64,000 nt of DNA from an uncultured Rhizobiaceae group bacterium (GCA_937930845.1 CALHBJ010000003.1:178636-242635), one strand, 5' to 3'. Counted from the stretch's first letter, positions 36,267 through 48,501 are shown. Notes: generated from the letters alone by a model not told the origin. Translations and numbers: made by a program.

Positions 36267-37693
36267 AATCTGATGTGAGCCCGCTTTGGACCGGCGCGGA
36301 AATGATTGAAGCCATGGGTGGTCGGCTGATTGGTGTCGACAGTGTTGTGGTTGAAGGATTGTCCATCGATACGCGCAGCCTTCAGGCGGGAGACGCCTAT
36401 TTCGCCATCAAGGGCGATGTGCATGATGGCCATAAATTTGTGGCCGCTGCCCATGGGGCGGGCGCAGTTGTCAGCGTGGTGGCCGAAGATTGGCTGGACC
36501 GACTTGAAGGCGAAACCGGCCCGCTATTGGTTGTGGATGAGGTTTTACCAGCACTGGAAAAACTGGGACTGGCCAGCCGGGCGCGGTCAAAAGCGAAGAT
36601 TGTTGCCGTCACCGGCAGCGTTGGGAAAACCACGACGAAGGAAGCGCTGCGCACGGCACTTGCCGCCAGCGGTCTTGTCCATGCGTCTGTTGCTTCGTTC
36701 AACAATCATTGGGGTGTGCCGCTGACATTGGCGCGCATGCCGCGCGAAACCGAATTTGGTGTCTTCGAAATAGGCATGAATCATCCAAATGAGATTTCAC
36801 CGCTGGTGGCCATGGTGCGCCCCCATGTGGCGATGATCACCAATGTGGCGGCTGTCCATTTAGGCGCGTTTGCCAATGTGGATGAGATTGCCCATGCCAA
36901 GGCCGAAATATTCGATGGATTGGATGAGAACGGTACAGCGGTGTTGAACGGTGATGATGCCCGGCTGCCGCTGCTGCGCGAACTCGCGCAGGCTAAAGGG
37001 GTTTCAAAAATTGAAACCTTTGGTGAAAGTGCCCAGTGTGACGTGCATCTCGACAAGCTTATTCTGCATGGCACGTGTTCGTGCATGACGGCATCGGTGC
37101 GCGGCAAGGATATGGTTGTCAAAGTGGGCACACCGGGCCGTCACATCGCGCAAAATATTTTAGGCGTATTGGCGGTCGTTGATCTGCTGGGCGCTGATCT
37201 TGCTCAAGCCGGTTTGGCACTAGCCCATCTCACAGCAGTGAAGGGGCGCGGCGAGCGGCATTTGCTGCGGGTCGATGACGGCGAGTTCGTTTTGATTGAT
37301 GAAAGCTACAATGCCAATCCAACCAGTGTACGCGCTGCACTTGCCCTGCTTGCTGCTACCAAACCACGCGGCCGGGGCCGCCATATCGCGGTTTTGGGGG
37401 ACATGCTGGAGCTTGGAGAAACATCAGCGGACCTGCATGGCGGGCTGGCAGCTGATATCGTGGAAAATGGCATAGACCGCGTGTTTCTTGCCGGACCTGA
37501 AATGGAAACGCTGCGGGATGCCTTGGTTGGCAAGGTGGAAACCACCCATGCGGCTTCAATTTCTGAGCTGTTGGGACCAATCGAATCCGAGCTGCGGGCC
37601 GGGGATGTATTAATGGCGAAGGCCTCACTTGGAATGGGCTTTGCCAGGCTGATCGATCACCTGAAATCTGAATGCCCGGCGCAAGGGCAATAG
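36263..37693 (+). CDS. murF: UDP-MurNAc-tripeptide-D-Ala-D-Ala ligase MurF
   Basis: The 476-residue enzyme joins D-Ala-D-Ala to the tripeptide precursor, completing the pentapeptide. Visible are the ATP loop [27 protein letters not shown], and [18 protein letters not shown]. The start is a TTG inside the murE stop (TTGA). No other start lies near, and the downstream N-terminal domain ([18 protein letters not shown]) needs this frame, so the TTG is well supported. A gap of 68 bp precedes mraY. Confidence 0.96.
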   Translation: MKSDVSPLWTGAEMIEAMGGRLIGVDSVVVEGLSIDTRSLQAGDAYFAIKGDVHDGHKFVAAAHGAGAVVSVVAEDWLDRLEGETGPLLVVDEVLPALEKLGLASRARSKAKIVAVTGSVGKTTTKEALRTALAASGLVHASVASFNNHWGVPLTLARMPRETEFGVFEIGMNHPNEISPLVAMVRPHVAMITNVAAVHLGAFANVDEIAHAKAEIFDGLDENGTAVLNGDDARLPLLRELAQAKGVSKIETFGESAQCDVHLDKLILHGTCSCMTASVRGKDMVVKVGTPGRHIAQNILGVLAVVDLLGADLAQAGLALAHLTAVKGRGERHLLRVDDGEFVLIDESYNANPTSVRAALALLAATKPRGRGRHIAVLGDMLELGETSADLHGGLAADIVENGIDRVFLAGPEMETLRDALVGKVETTHAASISELLGPIESELRAGDVLMAKASLGMGFARLIDHLKSECPAQGQ

Positions 37694-37761
37694 TTTGAAT
37701 AGCGTACCAATTATTTTTCTATAGACGCAGGCGCGAATCTACCGCGCCGGGGAACCAAAAC

Positions 37762-38865
37762 ATGTTTCAATATCTTTCTGAATTCGGCGATACGATCCCG
37801 TTGCTCAACGTATTTCGTTACACCACATTCCGCACCGGTGGCGCCCTGTTTACCGGCGCGCTGATCGTCTTCCTGTTTGGCCCGGCCATCATTCGTTCCC
37901 TGCGGTTTCGCCAGAAAAAGGGCCAACCCATCCGGGCGGACGGTCCTGCCACCCATTTCAAGAAAGCCGGTACGCCGACCATGGGGGGGTTGATGATCGT
38001 CTCGGGAATTGTTGGAGCAACGCTGTTATGGGCCGATTTGGCCAGTGTCTATGTGTGGACCGTATTAATGGTCACCGTCGCGTTTGCAGCGATTGGATTT
38101 TACGACGACTATCTTAAAGTCACCAAATCATCGGCCAAGGGGTTTTCGGGACGCATTCGCCTGTTGCTGGAATTCGTTGTGGCTGCCATCGCCTGTTTTG
38201 TGATCATGCAATGGGGCGATCAAACATCGTCGGTGACGAACTCGGACATGTCGAGTTCGCTGACATTCCCGTTTTTCAAAAACCTGTTCATCGACCTTGG
38301 CTGGTTCTTTGTGGTGTTTGGCGCATTTGTGATTGTGGCAGCGGGAAATGCGGTGAACCTGACCGACGGTCTTGATGGCCTGGCCATCGTACCTGTGATG
38401 ATTGCTGCGGCTTCTTTTGGCGCTATTTCCTATCTGGTCGGTAACAAGATTTTTGCTGATTATCTGCAGATTCATTTCGTACTTGGCACAGGCGAATTGG
38501 CGATCATCTGCGGCGCAGTGCTGGGTGCCGGGCTTGGGTTTTTGTGGTTCAACGCCCCACCGGCGGCGATTTTCATGGGCGATACGGGTTCATTGGCGCT
38601 GGGCGGTATGTTGGGCACGATGGCGGTTGCCGCGAAGCACGAAATCGTCCTTGCAATTATCGGCGGTCTTTTCGTAATCGAAGCCATGTCGGTCATCATA
38701 CAAGTTACCTCATTTAAATTGACCGGTAAGCGTGTGTTCAAAATGGCACCCATTCACCATCATTTTGAACAATTGGGATGGACCGAAAGTCAGGTTGTGA
38801 TCCGCTTCTGGATCATCTCCATCATGTTCGCACTGATCGGCCTTGCCACTCTAAAACTGCGCTAA
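37762..38865 (+). CDS. mraY: Phospho-MurNAc-pentapeptide transferase MraY
   Basis: The 367-residue membrane enzyme moves phospho-MurNAc-pentapeptide to undecaprenyl phosphate, forming lipid I. Ten hydrophobic segments surround the catalytic motifs [32 protein letters not shown] and the cytoplasmic [13 protein letters not shown]. These are the classic MraY aspartates and histidines. The start ATG gives [10 protein letters not shown]. It lies 68 bp after murF and 4 bp before murD. Confidence 0.98.
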   Translation: MFQYLSEFGDTIPLLNVFRYTTFRTGGALFTGALIVFLFGPAIIRSLRFRQKKGQPIRADGPATHFKKAGTPTMGGLMIVSGIVGATLLWADLASVYVWTVLMVTVAFAAIGFYDDYLKVTKSSAKGFSGRIRLLLEFVVAAIACFVIMQWGDQTSSVTNSDMSSSLTFPFFKNLFIDLGWFFVVFGAFVIVAAGNAVNLTDGLDGLAIVPVMIAAASFGAISYLVGNKIFADYLQIHFVLGTGELAIICGAVLGAGLGFLWFNAPPAAIFMGDTGSLALGGMLGTMAVAAKHEIVLAIIGGLFVIEAMSVIIQVTSFKLTGKRVFKMAPIHHHFEQLGWTESQVVIRFWIISIMFALIGLATLKLR

Positions 38866-38869
38866 CCCG

Positions 38870-40285
38870 ATGATTGCGGTATCCACTTTTGCAGGCAAAC
38901 GTGTCGCGTTGTTTGGGCTTGGCGGTTCTGGCTTTGTCACTACCCGTGCCTTGATGGCAGGCGGGGCTGACGTGATTGCCTGGGACGACAATCCCAGCAG
39001 CGTTGAAAAGGCAGCAGCCGAGAATTTGCCCACGGGCAATTTGCGCGATGCTGACTGGTCGGCGTTTGATGCGCTGGTGCTTGCGCCCGGTGTGCCATTG
39101 ACCCATCCCCAACCGCACTGGACAGTTGAGTTGGCGCACAAGGCCGGTGTTGAAATCATCGGCGATGTGGAATTGTTTTTCCGTGAGATGGCAGTGGCAA
39201 ACCGCCGCGCGCCGGTGATTGCGATCACCGGTACGAATGGAAAATCCACCACGACAGCGCTCATTGCCCATGTGTTGAAATCCGCCGGGCGCGATACGCA
39301 AATGGGGGGCAATATCGGACGCGCTGTGCTGGATCTGGATCCGGTATCGCATACGCCTGCCAATCAGGCATATGTCATCGAATGTTCGTCCTACCAGATC
39401 GACCTGGCTCCCAATCTCAATGCCCATGTGGGGGTATTGCTCAACCTGACCCCGGACCATCTGGAACGCCATGGGACGATGGAGAATTATGCCGCCATCA
39501 AGGAACGGCTTGTGGCCGCCAGCGACCTGGCGGTTGTTGGGGTTGACGATCCCGCGTGCAGTGCCATTGCCAAACGCATTGAAACTGCCGGTACGCCCGT
39601 TCTGCGCATCAGCGATGGCAGTGGTGCACATGCCGATGTCTCCTACCGCGATGGACATTTGATCGAGACGGATAATGGTACGGTGGCACGGCTTGATGAG
39701 ATCGGGTCGTTGCGCGGTGCGCATAACGGACAAAACGCGGCGGCGGCCTACTGTGCCTGTCAGGCCATTGGCCTGTCGCAACATGAAATCGAAACCGGGT
39801 TTCGTTCTTTTCCCGGTCTTGCCCACCGCATGGAACAGGTGGGGCGCGTGGGGCCGGTTTTGTTTATCAATGATTCAAAAGCCACCAACGCGGAAGCTGC
39901 AGCCCCTGCGCTTTCAAGCTTTGACAAGGCCTACTGGATTGCCGGTGGGCTGGAAAAGGCCGGGGGAATTGAATCCCTTGCACCGCATTTTGAGCGCGTG
40001 GCAAAAGCCTATTTCATTGGCGAGGCGGCAGGGCATTTTGCAGCCCAGTTCAGTGATACGATTCCTTATGAAATTTCAGGCACTGTGAAAGACGCTGTTA
40101 ACCATGCCTTTGCGGATGCGCAAAAACAGGCCGAGGCTGGCAATGGCGCGGAACAGGTCGTTCTCCTTTCGCCCGCTGCGGCGAGCTTCGATCAGTTTCC
40201 AAATTTTGAAATAAGAGGCGATGCGTTCAAGGACTGTGTCGCTGCACTGCCGGGTTTTGTCGGCATGGAAGGGTCAAAATCATGA
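38870..40285 (+). CDS. murD: UDP-MurNAc-L-Ala-D-Glu ligase MurD
   Basis: The 471-residue cytoplasmic ligase adds D-glutamate to UDP-MurNAc-L-Ala. It has an N-terminal UDP-binding fold ([17 protein letters not shown]), the ATP loop [14 protein letters not shown], the block [14 protein letters not shown] and the C-terminal [11 protein letters not shown] and [16 protein letters not shown]. The start is 5 bp after mraY. Its stop TGA overlaps the ftsW ATG. Confidence 0.97.
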   Translation: MIAVSTFAGKRVALFGLGGSGFVTTRALMAGGADVIAWDDNPSSVEKAAAENLPTGNLRDADWSAFDALVLAPGVPLTHPQPHWTVELAHKAGVEIIGDVELFFREMAVANRRAPVIAITGTNGKSTTTALIAHVLKSAGRDTQMGGNIGRAVLDLDPVSHTPANQAYVIECSSYQIDLAPNLNAHVGVLLNLTPDHLERHGTMENYAAIKERLVAASDLAVVGVDDPACSAIAKRIETAGTPVLRISDGSGAHADVSYRDGHLIETDNGTVARLDEIGSLRGAHNGQNAAAAYCACQAIGLSQHEIETGFRSFPGLAHRMEQVGRVGPVLFINDSKATNAEAAAPALSSFDKAYWIAGGLEKAGGIESLAPHFERVAKAYFIGEAAGHFAAQFSDTIPYEISGTVKDAVNHAFADAQKQAEAGNGAEQVVLLSPAAASFDQFPNFEIRGDAFKDCVAALPGFVGMEGSKS

Positions 40286-41469
40286 TGTCACGGGCGCGCA
40301 AGGGAGCGATCTCAGACTGGTGGTGGACGGTGGACAAGGTGTTGCTGGCGAGCGCCTTGTTGTTGCTTGCCTGCGGACTCCTGATGTCCTTGTCGGCCAG
40401 TCCTTCGGTCACGCTGCGGCTGCGCATTGATGACAGCTTCCATTTTGTGAAACGCCACGCAGTATTTTTGCTGCCTGCACTCATCATTCTCATCGGCACG
40501 TCATTCATGACATTGCGACAGGTGCGGCGCAGTGCACTGATCCTGCTTGCGGGCTCGCTGGTGGTGCTTACCCTGCTGCCCTTTATCGGCTTTTCGGCCA
40601 AAGGGGCGACCCGTTGGCTGGCGGTTGGACCATTGCTGTTGCAGCCGTCTGAGTTTCTAAAACCTGCCTTTGTGGTGATCACCGCATGGCTATTTTCCGA
40701 GAGCACCAAACAGCCCGATATTCCCTGCAATCTGATTGCCATTGGCCTGTTTGGACTATGTGCGACCTTGCTGGTTTTACAACCGGATGTGGGCCAAACC
40801 GTTTTGCTTTCCCTGGTCTGGGGGGCGATGTTCTTCATGGCGGGAATGCCCTGGCTTTGGATCGTGGCACTGGGCGCATGTGGCATTCTGGGGCTGGCTT
40901 TTGCCTATCTGACCATCAATCACGTGACCCAACGTATTGACCGGTTCGTCACAGGCACGGGCGACAATTTCCAGGTGGAACGGGGGATGGAAGCGATCAC
41001 CAATGGGGGCTGGCTGGGGCGTGGCCCGGGTGAGGGCCAAGTGAAATTCGGATTGCCTGACAGCCATACGGATTTCATCTTCTCGGTGGCTGCCGAGGAA
41101 TTTGGGATCATAATGGCCATGGTGTTGTCTGCGGTTTTTGCCTTCGTTGTTATTCGGGGCCTTTCCCACGGCTTGAAAGAGACGGATCGTTTTGTGCAAC
41201 TGGCGGTGGCCGGTCTGGTGCTGCAACTTGGATTTCAGGCGATCATCAATATTTGCGTCAATCTGCGCCTTATGCCTGCCAAGGGCATGACCCTGCCGTT
41301 TATTTCCTATGGTGGCTCGTCGCTGATGGCGGTCGCGCTTGGTATGGGGCTTGTGCTGGCGCTCACCCGCAAACGTGCTGATTTCTATCGCCGTCCAAAG
41401 GCGCGCATTCGCCCGCTTGGAGCTGTGTCGGGCAATATGCTGGGGCAAGCGCAACCGGCAGGAGCATAG
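40282..41469 (+). CDS. ftsW: Septal peptidoglycan glycosyltransferase FtsW
   Basis: The 395-residue SEDS-family protein has about ten transmembrane segments. Landmarks are [34 protein letters not shown] and the C-terminal [12 protein letters not shown]. It polymerises lipid II at the septum with FtsI. A second ATG immediately follows the first (MMSRARK); either may be used. The tail [16 protein letters not shown] is cytoplasmic. It is coupled to murD by overlap and followed directly by murG. Confidence 0.97.
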   Translation: MMSRARKGAISDWWWTVDKVLLASALLLLACGLLMSLSASPSVTLRLRIDDSFHFVKRHAVFLLPALIILIGTSFMTLRQVRRSALILLAGSLVVLTLLPFIGFSAKGATRWLAVGPLLLQPSEFLKPAFVVITAWLFSESTKQPDIPCNLIAIGLFGLCATLLVLQPDVGQTVLLSLVWGAMFFMAGMPWLWIVALGACGILGLAFAYLTINHVTQRIDRFVTGTGDNFQVERGMEAITNGGWLGRGPGEGQVKFGLPDSHTDFIFSVAAEEFGIIMAMVLSAVFAFVVIRGLSHGLKETDRFVQLAVAGLVLQLGFQAIINICVNLRLMPAKGMTLPFISYGGSSLMAVALGMGLVLALTRKRADFYRRPKARIRPLGAVSGNMLGQAQPAGA

Positions 41470-41470
41470 G

Positions 41471-42565
41471 GTGGTGAAAACACGTGTCGCGCTCTTATCA
41501 GCCGGAGGAACCGGCGGGCATCTGTTTCCAGCGCAAGCTCTTGCTCACGAGCTAAAGGCGCGGGGTTGGATTGTCCATTTGGCAACGGACCCGCGGGCGC
41601 AGCAATATATCGATGATTTTCCAGCCGACGGTGTTCACATTGTTGAATCGGCGACATTTTCCGGCAAATCGCCCGCCGCACTTGCGCGCACGGCCTGGCG
41701 GCTGGCGATGGGCTATGTGAAGTCCTGGCGGTTGATTGGGAAACTCAAGCCCGATGTCGCGGTGGGCTTTGGGGGATACCCAACGGTGCCGCCTCTGCTG
41801 GCAGCCACTCATCGCAAAATTCCTTCTGTCCTGCATGAACAGAATGCGGTTATTGGCCGGGCCAACCGTTTCCTTGGCAAGCGGGTGACTGCTATCGCCA
41901 CGGGATTCAAATTGGCCGGGCATGATGTGGCGCTCGCGCCCGTGACGGTGACAGGCAATCCGCTACGCCCGCTTGCCCATGAGGCTGCGGAAAAGAATTA
42001 TGATGCGCCGCAAAAACATGGGCCGTTCAAGCTGCTGGTTTTTGGTGGCAGTCAGGGTGCGCGCTATTTTTCTCAAACTGTGCCCAAAGCTCTGGCACTT
42101 TTAGCGCCTGATCTGGCGTTTCGGTTGCGGCTTGTTTTGCAGGCCAGACCGGAAGATGCCGTTGATGTGCGTTCAGCGCTTGGCGTGTTGGAAATCGATG
42201 CGCAGGTGGAAGAGTTCTTTACAGATCTGCCCCAGCGGATTGCTGACAGTCATCTTGTCATATGCCGTGCAGGCGCTTCGTCGGTTTCCGAATTGGCGTT
42301 GATTGGCCGTCCGTCAATTCTCGTGCCTCTGCCCGGTTCGCTGGATGATGATCAGGGTGCCAATGCAGCAAGGCTGGAGGCTGAAGGCGGTGCGCAATTG
42401 ATACGCCAGGCCGAACTCACGCCGGAAGCGATGTGTGATCTCCTAAAGCAGCATCTGGAAAACCCCGATGGGCTTGCATTACAGGCTAAAAACGCGAAAA
42501 AGGCCGGGGTTCCTCGTGCCGCCGCAAATCTGGCCGATCTTGTGGAACACGTGGCGGGCCGCTGA
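41471..42565 (+). CDS. murG: UDP-GlcNAc:lipid I N-acetylglucosaminyltransferase MurG
   Basis: The 364-residue GT28 enzyme makes lipid II on the inner side of the membrane. It has the glycine loop LLSAGGTGGHLFPAQAL, GFGGYPTVPPLLAA, HEQNAVIGRANRFL, and the donor-binding FGGSQGARYF and CRAGASSVSEL. The start is a GTG at 41471, one base after the ftsW stop, with AGGAG six bases upstream; a second GTG directly follows. Longer frames that begin inside ftsW are not plausible. Confidence 0.96.
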   Translation: MVKTRVALLSAGGTGGHLFPAQALAHELKARGWIVHLATDPRAQQYIDDFPADGVHIVESATFSGKSPAALARTAWRLAMGYVKSWRLIGKLKPDVAVGFGGYPTVPPLLAATHRKIPSVLHEQNAVIGRANRFLGKRVTAIATGFKLAGHDVALAPVTVTGNPLRPLAHEAAEKNYDAPQKHGPFKLLVFGGSQGARYFSQTVPKALALLAPDLAFRLRLVLQARPEDAVDVRSALGVLEIDAQVEEFFTDLPQRIADSHLVICRAGASSVSELALIGRPSILVPLPGSLDDDQGANAARLEAEGGAQLIRQAELTPEAMCDLLKQHLENPDGLALQAKNAKKAGVPRAAANLADLVEHVAGR

Positions 42566-42601
42566 GCCTGACCATCCGAACACTAACCGGGGGACTTTCC
42601 C

Positions 42602-44017
42602 ATGCGTATGGCTGACGATATTGGCCTGATTCATTTCATCGGCATTGGTGGCATTGGCATGAGCGCCATTGCGGAAGTGCTGCACAATCTGGGCTACCCG
42701 GTTCAGGGGTCAGATCAAAACGATGGAGCCAATGTGCAAAGGCTGCGCAAGAAGGGCATCCCGGTTCATGTGGGCCACCGCGCGGAAAATCTCGGCGAAG
42801 CCGAAGTCGTGGTCACATCCACTGCCATCAAGCTGGACAATCCAGAACGCATGGCTGCGGCTGAACGCCAACTGCCTATTGTGCGCCGGGCGGAAATGCT
42901 GGCCGAATTGATGCGGTTCAAACAGTCAATTGCCGTTGGCGGCACCCATGGCAAAACCACGACCACCTCCATGGTGGGTCAATTGTTGGAATCCGGTGGG
43001 ATCGACCCGACCATCATTAATGGTGGCATCTTGAACGCCATTGGTACAAATGCGCGCATGGGTGAGGGGGATTGGCTGGTGGCGGAAGCCGATGAAAGCG
43101 ATGGCTCGTTTTTGAAACTGCCTGCTGACATTGCTATCATTACCAATATCGATCCTGAACATCTGGACCATTATGGATCATTCGACAAAGCCAAGGATGC
43201 GTTTAAAACCTTTGTAGAAAACGTGCCGTTTTACGGATTTGGTGTCATGTGCATTGATCATCCCGAAGTTCAGGCGCTGGCCAGCCGTATTGAAGATCGT
43301 CGACTGGTCACTTATGGCAACAACCCCCAGGCCGATGTGCGCTTCCACAAGGTGGAGGCGGAAGGGGCGCAATCCAAATTCAGCGTGCATATTCGTGACC
43401 GGAAAACCGGCGCAGATGAGCTGATTGAAAATCTGGTTCTGCCGATGCCGGGCATCCACAATGTGTCCAATGCAACGGCGGCCATTGCTGTGGCGCACCA
43501 ATTGGGTGTGAGTGCTGAAAAAATTCGCGAAGGGCTTGCGGCGTTCAAGGGTGTTCGGCGCAGATTTACCCATATGGGCAATTGGAACGGTGTTGAAATT
43601 TTTGATGATTACGCACACCACCCCGTTGAAATTACAGCCGTTTTGAAGGCGGCGCGCACAGCAGTCCGCTCCAATGGCGTGGGCCGGGTGATTGCCATTA
43701 AACAGCCCCATCGTTACACGCGATTGAGTGATCTGTTTGACGATTTCAGCGGCTGTTTCAACGATGCCAATACGGTCTTGGTGGCGCCCGTCTATGAGGC
43801 GGGCGAAACGCCCATTGAAGGCATTAATTCGGCGACTTTGGTCTCGGCCATCCGCGCCGGTGGTCACAGGGATGCCCGCACAATTGACTCGCCTGACGAA
43901 ATTGCGCCGATCATTGCGGAAATGGCGCAGCCCGGCGATTATGTGATCTTCCTGGGAGCAGGCAATATCACACAATGGGCGCAGGATTTGCCTGGACAAC
44001 TGGCTGCAATTTCATGA
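42602..44017 (+). CDS. murC: UDP-MurNAc-L-alanine ligase MurC
   Basis: The 471-residue ligase attaches L-alanine to UDP-MurNAc. It has the start block [18 protein letters not shown], the ATP loop [28 protein letters not shown], and the C-terminal [11 protein letters not shown]. These are the normal MurC signatures. The ATG at 42602 (MRMADD) follows a 36-bp gap from murG; the ATG two codons later is also possible. Its TGA overlaps the murB ATG. Confidence 0.97.
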   Translation: MRMADDIGLIHFIGIGGIGMSAIAEVLHNLGYPVQGSDQNDGANVQRLRKKGIPVHVGHRAENLGEAEVVVTSTAIKLDNPERMAAAERQLPIVRRAEMLAELMRFKQSIAVGGTHGKTTTTSMVGQLLESGGIDPTIINGGILNAIGTNARMGEGDWLVAEADESDGSFLKLPADIAIITNIDPEHLDHYGSFDKAKDAFKTFVENVPFYGFGVMCIDHPEVQALASRIEDRRLVTYGNNPQADVRFHKVEAEGAQSKFSVHIRDRKTGADELIENLVLPMPGIHNVSNATAAIAVAHQLGVSAEKIREGLAAFKGVRRRFTHMGNWNGVEIFDDYAHHPVEITAVLKAARTAVRSNGVGRVIAIKQPHRYTRLSDLFDDFSGCFNDANTVLVAPVYEAGETPIEGINSATLVSAIRAGGHRDARTIDSPDEIAPIIAEMAQPGDYVIFLGAGNITQWAQDLPGQLAAIS

Positions 44018-44967
44018 GTGGTGGTGCACTGAAAGATCGCCTGGGATCGGCGCTCGACGGCATTCGCGGGCGGCTTACCTTCGATGCGCCGATGTCGCGA
44101 ATTACGTGGTTTCAGGTGGGTGGACCAGCGGACCTTTTGTTTCAGCCTGCCGATGAAGAGGATTTGGCAGATTTTTTGCAAATCCTGCCCGCCGATGTGC
44201 CGCTTATGGTGGTGGGCATCGGGTCTAATCTGTTGGTACGGGACGGTGGTATTGAAGGCGTTGTCGTGCGCCTTTCCGGCAAGGGATTTGGACAAATTGA
44301 GCGGGTTTCTGAGACCCGATTGCGCGCCGGTGCGGCTGCACCCGACAAGCGCCTTGCTGCTGCGGCATTGGATGCAGGGCTGGAAGGATTTGCATTTTAC
44401 CACGGCATTCCCGGCGCGATTGGCGGTGCTTTGCGCATGAATGCGGGCGCCAATGGCACCGAAACCACAGATCGTGTGGTGGAAGTGCGGGCACTCGACC
44501 GGAAGGGCAAGGTCCATATCTTGAGCCATGCCGATATGGGATATACTTACCGGCATTCGCAGGCCTGCGATGAGTTGATATTCACGACAGCGGTGTTTGA
44601 AGGTGTGCCTGGAGACGCCGACACAATCCGCCAACAGATGGATGACGTTCAGCATCACCGGGAGACGGTTCAGCCCATTCGCGAAAAAACCGGCGGCTCC
44701 ACGTTTAAAAATCCCCTGCCGCATTCATCCTGGAAATTGATTGATGAAGCGGGCATGCGCGGATTTCGCGTTGGCGGCGCGCAAATGAGCGAAATGCACT
44801 GCAATTTCATGCTCAACGTTGATGCTGCTACCGGCTACCACCTTGAAACGCTGGGGGAAGCGGTGCGCCGGCGTGTGTTTGAAAATAGCGGCGTGTTGCT
44901 GGAATGGGAAATCAAGCGGTTGGGCCGTTTTGAAGCCGGTCGTGAGGTTGAAGCTTTTCGCCTCTGA
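44014..44967 (+). CDS. murB: UDP-N-acetylenolpyruvoylglucosamine reductase MurB
   Basis: The 317-residue flavoenzyme reduces UDP-GlcNAc-enolpyruvate to UDP-MurNAc using FAD and NADPH. It has [15 protein letters not shown], the FAD loop [33 protein letters not shown], and the catalytic serine region TGGSTFKNP, with the C-terminal [14 protein letters not shown] block ([10 protein letters not shown]). It is the short type II form without the extra C-terminal domain. ATGA overlap with murC fixes the start. A 262-bp gap follows. Confidence 0.97.
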   Translation: MSGGALKDRLGSALDGIRGRLTFDAPMSRITWFQVGGPADLLFQPADEEDLADFLQILPADVPLMVVGIGSNLLVRDGGIEGVVVRLSGKGFGQIERVSETRLRAGAAAPDKRLAAAALDAGLEGFAFYHGIPGAIGGALRMNAGANGTETTDRVVEVRALDRKGKVHILSHADMGYTYRHSQACDELIFTTAVFEGVPGDADTIRQQMDDVQHHRETVQPIREKTGGSTFKNPLPHSSWKLIDEAGMRGFRVGGAQMSEMHCNFMLNVDAATGYHLETLGEAVRRRVFENSGVLLEWEIKRLGRFEAGREVEAFRL

Positions 44968-45229
44968 CTCCCTTTATAGCACGAATCGCTTGTCCAATCA
45001 TGCGGCCGGTCAGGCTGGGTGACCCAGTCATCGGTTCACTGGGCAAAAAATTTGGATCGACCTCAAATTTCCAAAACTCCTGAAAATTGAGTCATTTGAA
45101 TCCGTTACGCTGCAGGTCTGCGAATTCGATTCAAACGGCCCATGAGAAAGTGCTTTAGCAACGCTTGAAACGGTGACTCTCCTGTGATTCCTGTGGTTCT
45201 GGAAGGGGATTTGGGGAGAAAGTGACAGC
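44968..45229 (+). other. Gap between murB and ddl
   Basis: The longest gap inside the mur part of the cluster has no convincing gene. It holds a 13-nt perfect hairpin at 45015-45027 (CTGGGTGACCCAG) without a T-run, and an inverted pair TTGAATC/GATTCAA around 45099-45137. It probably carries a promoter for the ddl-ftsQ-ftsA-ftsZ part, but I could not fix -35 and -10 boxes. Confidence 0.45.
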
Positions 45230-46150
45230 ATGAAGCATGTTGCCGTTTTGATGGGTGGCTGGTCAGCCGAAAGGCCGGTGAGCCTGTCTTCAGGAAATGC
45301 TTGCGCCGATGCTCTGGAACAAGAAGGGTATCAGGTCACCCGGCTTGACGTTGATCGTCACGTATCTTCGACCCTGGAAGCCTTGAAGCCCGATGTGGCG
45401 TTCAACGCGCTTCATGGCCCCTACGGCGAAGACGGTGTGGTTCAGGGCATTCTTGAATATCTCGACATTCCCTACACCCATTCAGGGGTAATGGCTTCTG
45501 CGCTGGCCATGGACAAGGAGCGGGCCAAGATCATCGCCCGGCGTGCCGGTGTTCCGGTGGCTGAGGCTTTGGTGATGCACCGTCTGGACGCTGCCAAAAA
45601 GCATCCCATGCCGCCGCCCTATGTGGTGAAGCCTGTCAATGAAGGGTCCAGTTTTGGTGTGCTTATTGTGCGTGAGGATCAGTCCAGCCCGCCTCAGCAA
45701 CTCTATGCTGATGACTGGCCCTATGGCGATATTGTCATGGTGGAGCGATTCGTTCATGGCCGCGAACTGACCTGCGCTGTCATGGGCGGCGTGGCGCTTG
45801 GGGTGACCGAAATCATCGCTTCTGACGGTGGTTGGTACGACTATGACGCAAAATACGTCGAAGGGGGCTCTAAACATGTCCTACCGGCAGATATTTTACC
45901 AAATATTTACCAAAAGATTCAGACACTGTCGCTGAAGGCGCATGAAGCCATTGGATGTCGTGGGGTGACCCGTTCTGACTTCCGTTTGGATGACCGCGTA
46001 AACGGGACGGGCGAACTGATCTGGCTGGAGGTAAATACCCAGCCGGGCATGACACCCACATCATTACTGCCGGAAATTGCTCAACATGCCGGGCATTCTT
46101 TTGGCGAACTGCTTCGATGGATAGTGGAGGACGCGAGTTGTCGTCGCTGA
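45230..46150 (+). CDS. ddl: D-alanine-D-alanine ligase
   Basis: The 306-residue ATP-grasp enzyme joins two D-alanines for MurF. It has [14 protein letters not shown] near the start, [16 protein letters not shown], the ATP-grasp segment [16 protein letters not shown] and the metal-binding end [18 protein letters not shown]. It corresponds to DdlB, the cluster form. A strong GGGGAGAAAG precedes the ATG. Its 3' end overlaps ftsQ. Confidence 0.97.
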   Translation: MKHVAVLMGGWSAERPVSLSSGNACADALEQEGYQVTRLDVDRHVSSTLEALKPDVAFNALHGPYGEDGVVQGILEYLDIPYTHSGVMASALAMDKERAKIIARRAGVPVAEALVMHRLDAAKKHPMPPPYVVKPVNEGSSFGVLIVREDQSSPPQQLYADDWPYGDIVMVERFVHGRELTCAVMGGVALGVTEIIASDGGWYDYDAKYVEGGSKHVLPADILPNIYQKIQTLSLKAHEAIGCRGVTRSDFRLDDRVNGTGELIWLEVNTQPGMTPTSLLPEIAQHAGHSFGELLRWIVEDASCRR

Positions 46151-47088
46151 ACGGGCTAAAGTCTGGGATCGCTGAATTGACGCGATCAGCAGGGGTGCAT
46201 CTCAATGATGCGTTCGCCCCTGCATTGGCACGTTTTGCGCGCACCAAAGTTCGTCACATGGGGCGAATGGTTGAGCGCTCACGCGGGTTGCGCGCCGGGC
46301 AGGGCAGTGCATTTGCCATCGCTTTCATTGCCGCGGGCTGGATGTATGGGGCAGTTGCCGGGGGCAATGGTTCTGCTGTGGTGTCCGGCCTGGCTTCGGT
46401 CGTTGGGCTCAATGCCAGTGATATCGTGATTACCGGTCAGGTTGAAACCTCTGAGGCAGATGTGTGGGAAGCGCTTGGATTCCAACCCGGTGGTTCGCTC
46501 GTGGGATTTGGTGTTGGTGAAGCGCGCGCGCGTTTGCTGGAATTGCCCTGGGTCCGTGATGTGGCCGTGCGTAAGCTCTTTCCCGGCACATTGCAGGTGG
46601 CGCTGGTTGAAAAGCGGGCGGTTGCTGTTTGGCAGCACAATGACCGGCTTACGGTCGTGGAGCGTTCCGGTGCCCCAATTGCAAAATTTGGTATCGGTGA
46701 TCTGATCAATAATCGCTTTTCCCATCTTCCGCATCTGGTCGGTCAGGGAGCGGCAGGGCGCGCGTCTGATATAATTCCGGTGACGGCTCAATACCCATCT
46801 ATCGCTGGGCGTGTGCAAACCTATGTGCGCATTGCAGACCGGCGCTGGGATCTCATGTTTGCCAATGGTTTGCGGGTAAAATTACCTGAATACAGGGTCG
46901 ATACGGCGCTGTCGCGTCTTGCTGACATGGAGCAGGAGACACGCCTTTTGGAGCGCGAGATTGCTGTTGTCGACATGCGGCTGGATGACCGTGTGACGTT
47001 TCGATTGGAAGAAGATGCGGCCAAGACCCGTGCTGAACTTGTCAGCGCGCGCCTTAAGGCCATGAAAAAGGCGGACCTGAAGCTGTGA
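46138..47088 (+). CDS. ftsQ: Cell division protein FtsQ
   Basis: The 316-residue protein has a cytoplasmic N-terminus of about 55 residues, one membrane helix ([17 protein letters not shown]), a POTRA domain ([38 protein letters not shown]) and the FtsQ beta domain. It bridges early and late divisome proteins in the periplasm with FtsB and FtsL. I prefer a TTG start at 46138 with GGAGG seven bases upstream; the ATG at 46117 lacks a ribosome-binding site. It overlaps ddl by 13 bp. Confidence 0.93.
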   Translation: MSSLNGLKSGIAELTRSAGVHLNDAFAPALARFARTKVRHMGRMVERSRGLRAGQGSAFAIAFIAAGWMYGAVAGGNGSAVVSGLASVVGLNASDIVITGQVETSEADVWEALGFQPGGSLVGFGVGEARARLLELPWVRDVAVRKLFPGTLQVALVEKRAVAVWQHNDRLTVVERSGAPIAKFGIGDLINNRFSHLPHLVGQGAAGRASDIIPVTAQYPSIAGRVQTYVRIADRRWDLMFANGLRVKLPEYRVDTALSRLADMEQETRLLEREIAVVDMRLDDRVTFRLEEDAAKTRAELVSARLKAMKKADLKL

Positions 47089-48416
47089 GTTTTTTCCGTT
47101 CTTCTTCAAGCAGATCCCATAGTGGCATGCTATCCAGTTCCCGCAGCACAACTGTGTCCGTTCTCGATGTGGGAAGTTCCAAAGTCTGCTGCATGATTGC
47201 CAAGCTGACGCCTCGTGCCGACAGTGCAATTCTGCCTGGCCGGTCTCACACAATTGAGGTTCTGGGCTTTGGTCATCAGCGATCTATCGGGCTGAAATCC
47301 GGTGTGATTGTCAATATGCAAGAGGCCGAACAGGCGATGCGGCTGGCAATTGACAGTGCTGAGCGTTCAGCGGGCGTTACCGTCGACAGTCTTATTGTGT
47401 CGTTATCTGCGGGGCGATTGGGCAGCGAGACATTTTCATCCAGCATCACAATGGGGGGGCGCGAAGTTCAGCCATCGGACATTCGTGCGGTCATTGCTGC
47501 CGGACTGGAACATGCAGAGCAGGATCAGCGTTCGGTGGTCCATGCCCTGCCAATCGGCTACACGCTCGACCAGGAGCATGGCATTGCCAATCCGGTGGGC
47601 ATGGCGGGAAATGAGCTGGGTGTCGACATGCATGTGGTGGGCGCTGATTTGACGCCCATGCACAATCTGGAAGCCTGTATCAACCGTTCGCACCTTTCCG
47701 TGGAAGCCATGGTGGCCTCGCCCTATGCCAGCGGTCTTGCTGCTCTGGTGGATGATGAGGCACGCATGGGGTGTGCCTGTATCGACATGGGTGGCGGCAC
47801 AACAACGGTTTCGATCTTCCTGGGCAATAAGCTGGTCTATGCAGACGCGGTGGCTGTGGGGGGCAATCATGTCACTATGGATATCGCACGGGTGCTGGCT
47901 ACGCGGGTCGCGGATGCCGAACGCATCAAGGTTTTGCATGGCAATGCAGGTGCGGGACAACTGCAAGACAATGAAATTATTTCCATACCGCCAATGGCGA
48001 GTGACAATCATGCGTCTCCCCATCAGGTGTCGGTGGGGCAATTGTCCCAGATCATCCGCCCCCGTGTGGAGGAAACGTTTGAATTTGTGCGCGACCGGAT
48101 CAACCGTTCCGGATTTGCTGGCGCAATCGGTCGTCGGCTGGTTCTGACGGGGGGTGCCAGCCAGCTTGGTGGTATCAGCGAAGTTGCCACCCGCGTATTG
48201 GGCGGCAATGTGCGTTTGGGACGGCCCATGGGGCTGTCCGGCCTGCCAAAAACTGCAAAAGGGCCCGCCTTTTCCACGGCGGCTGGCCTGTTGATATATC
48301 CGCAGATCGCCGGTTCGGAATATGCCGGTCGATCCAATTCTTCATCTCAATCGCTTTCCAATTCTGGTGGCGGCGCATTCTCACGAATGGGTCGCTGGCT
48401 GAAGGAGAGTTTCTGA
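47085..48416 (+). CDS. ftsA: Cell division protein FtsA
   Basis: The 443-residue actin-like ATPase anchors FtsZ to the membrane. It shows [18 protein letters not shown] as phosphate 1 loop, [18 protein letters not shown] as phosphate 2, [19 protein letters not shown] as the adenosine motif and a C-terminal amphipathic helix ([11 protein letters not shown]) for membrane binding. The start is a GTG overlapping the ftsQ stop (GTGA). It is followed by an 85-bp gap with a small hairpin (CCCCGCAAGAGGGG) before ftsZ. Confidence 0.96.
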   Translation: MSFFRSSSSRSHSGMLSSSRSTTVSVLDVGSSKVCCMIAKLTPRADSAILPGRSHTIEVLGFGHQRSIGLKSGVIVNMQEAEQAMRLAIDSAERSAGVTVDSLIVSLSAGRLGSETFSSSITMGGREVQPSDIRAVIAAGLEHAEQDQRSVVHALPIGYTLDQEHGIANPVGMAGNELGVDMHVVGADLTPMHNLEACINRSHLSVEAMVASPYASGLAALVDDEARMGCACIDMGGGTTTVSIFLGNKLVYADAVAVGGNHVTMDIARVLATRVADAERIKVLHGNAGAGQLQDNEIISIPPMASDNHASPHQVSVGQLSQIIRPRVEETFEFVRDRINRSGFAGAIGRRLVLTGGASQLGGISEVATRVLGGNVRLGRPMGLSGLPKTAKGPAFSTAAGLLIYPQIAGSEYAGRSNSSSQSLSNSGGGAFSRMGRWLKESF

Positions 48417-48501
48417 CTGTCAAAAGTCCCCGCAAGAGGGGCACCCAAAACGGCGAAAATCGGGCCCGATTAATGCCATCCAGACCAACGAGGACATTAC
48501 A

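Noticed and set aside
41339..41470. A longer murG beginning inside ftsW
   Set aside because: The extra 44 residues are the wrong-frame translation of the conserved FtsW end. The GTG at 41,471 has a clear AGGAG.
48417..48501. A terminator between ftsA and ftsZ
   Set aside because: The hairpin CCCCGCAAGAGGGG has only four GC pairs and no T-run, so it is unlikely to stop transcription.
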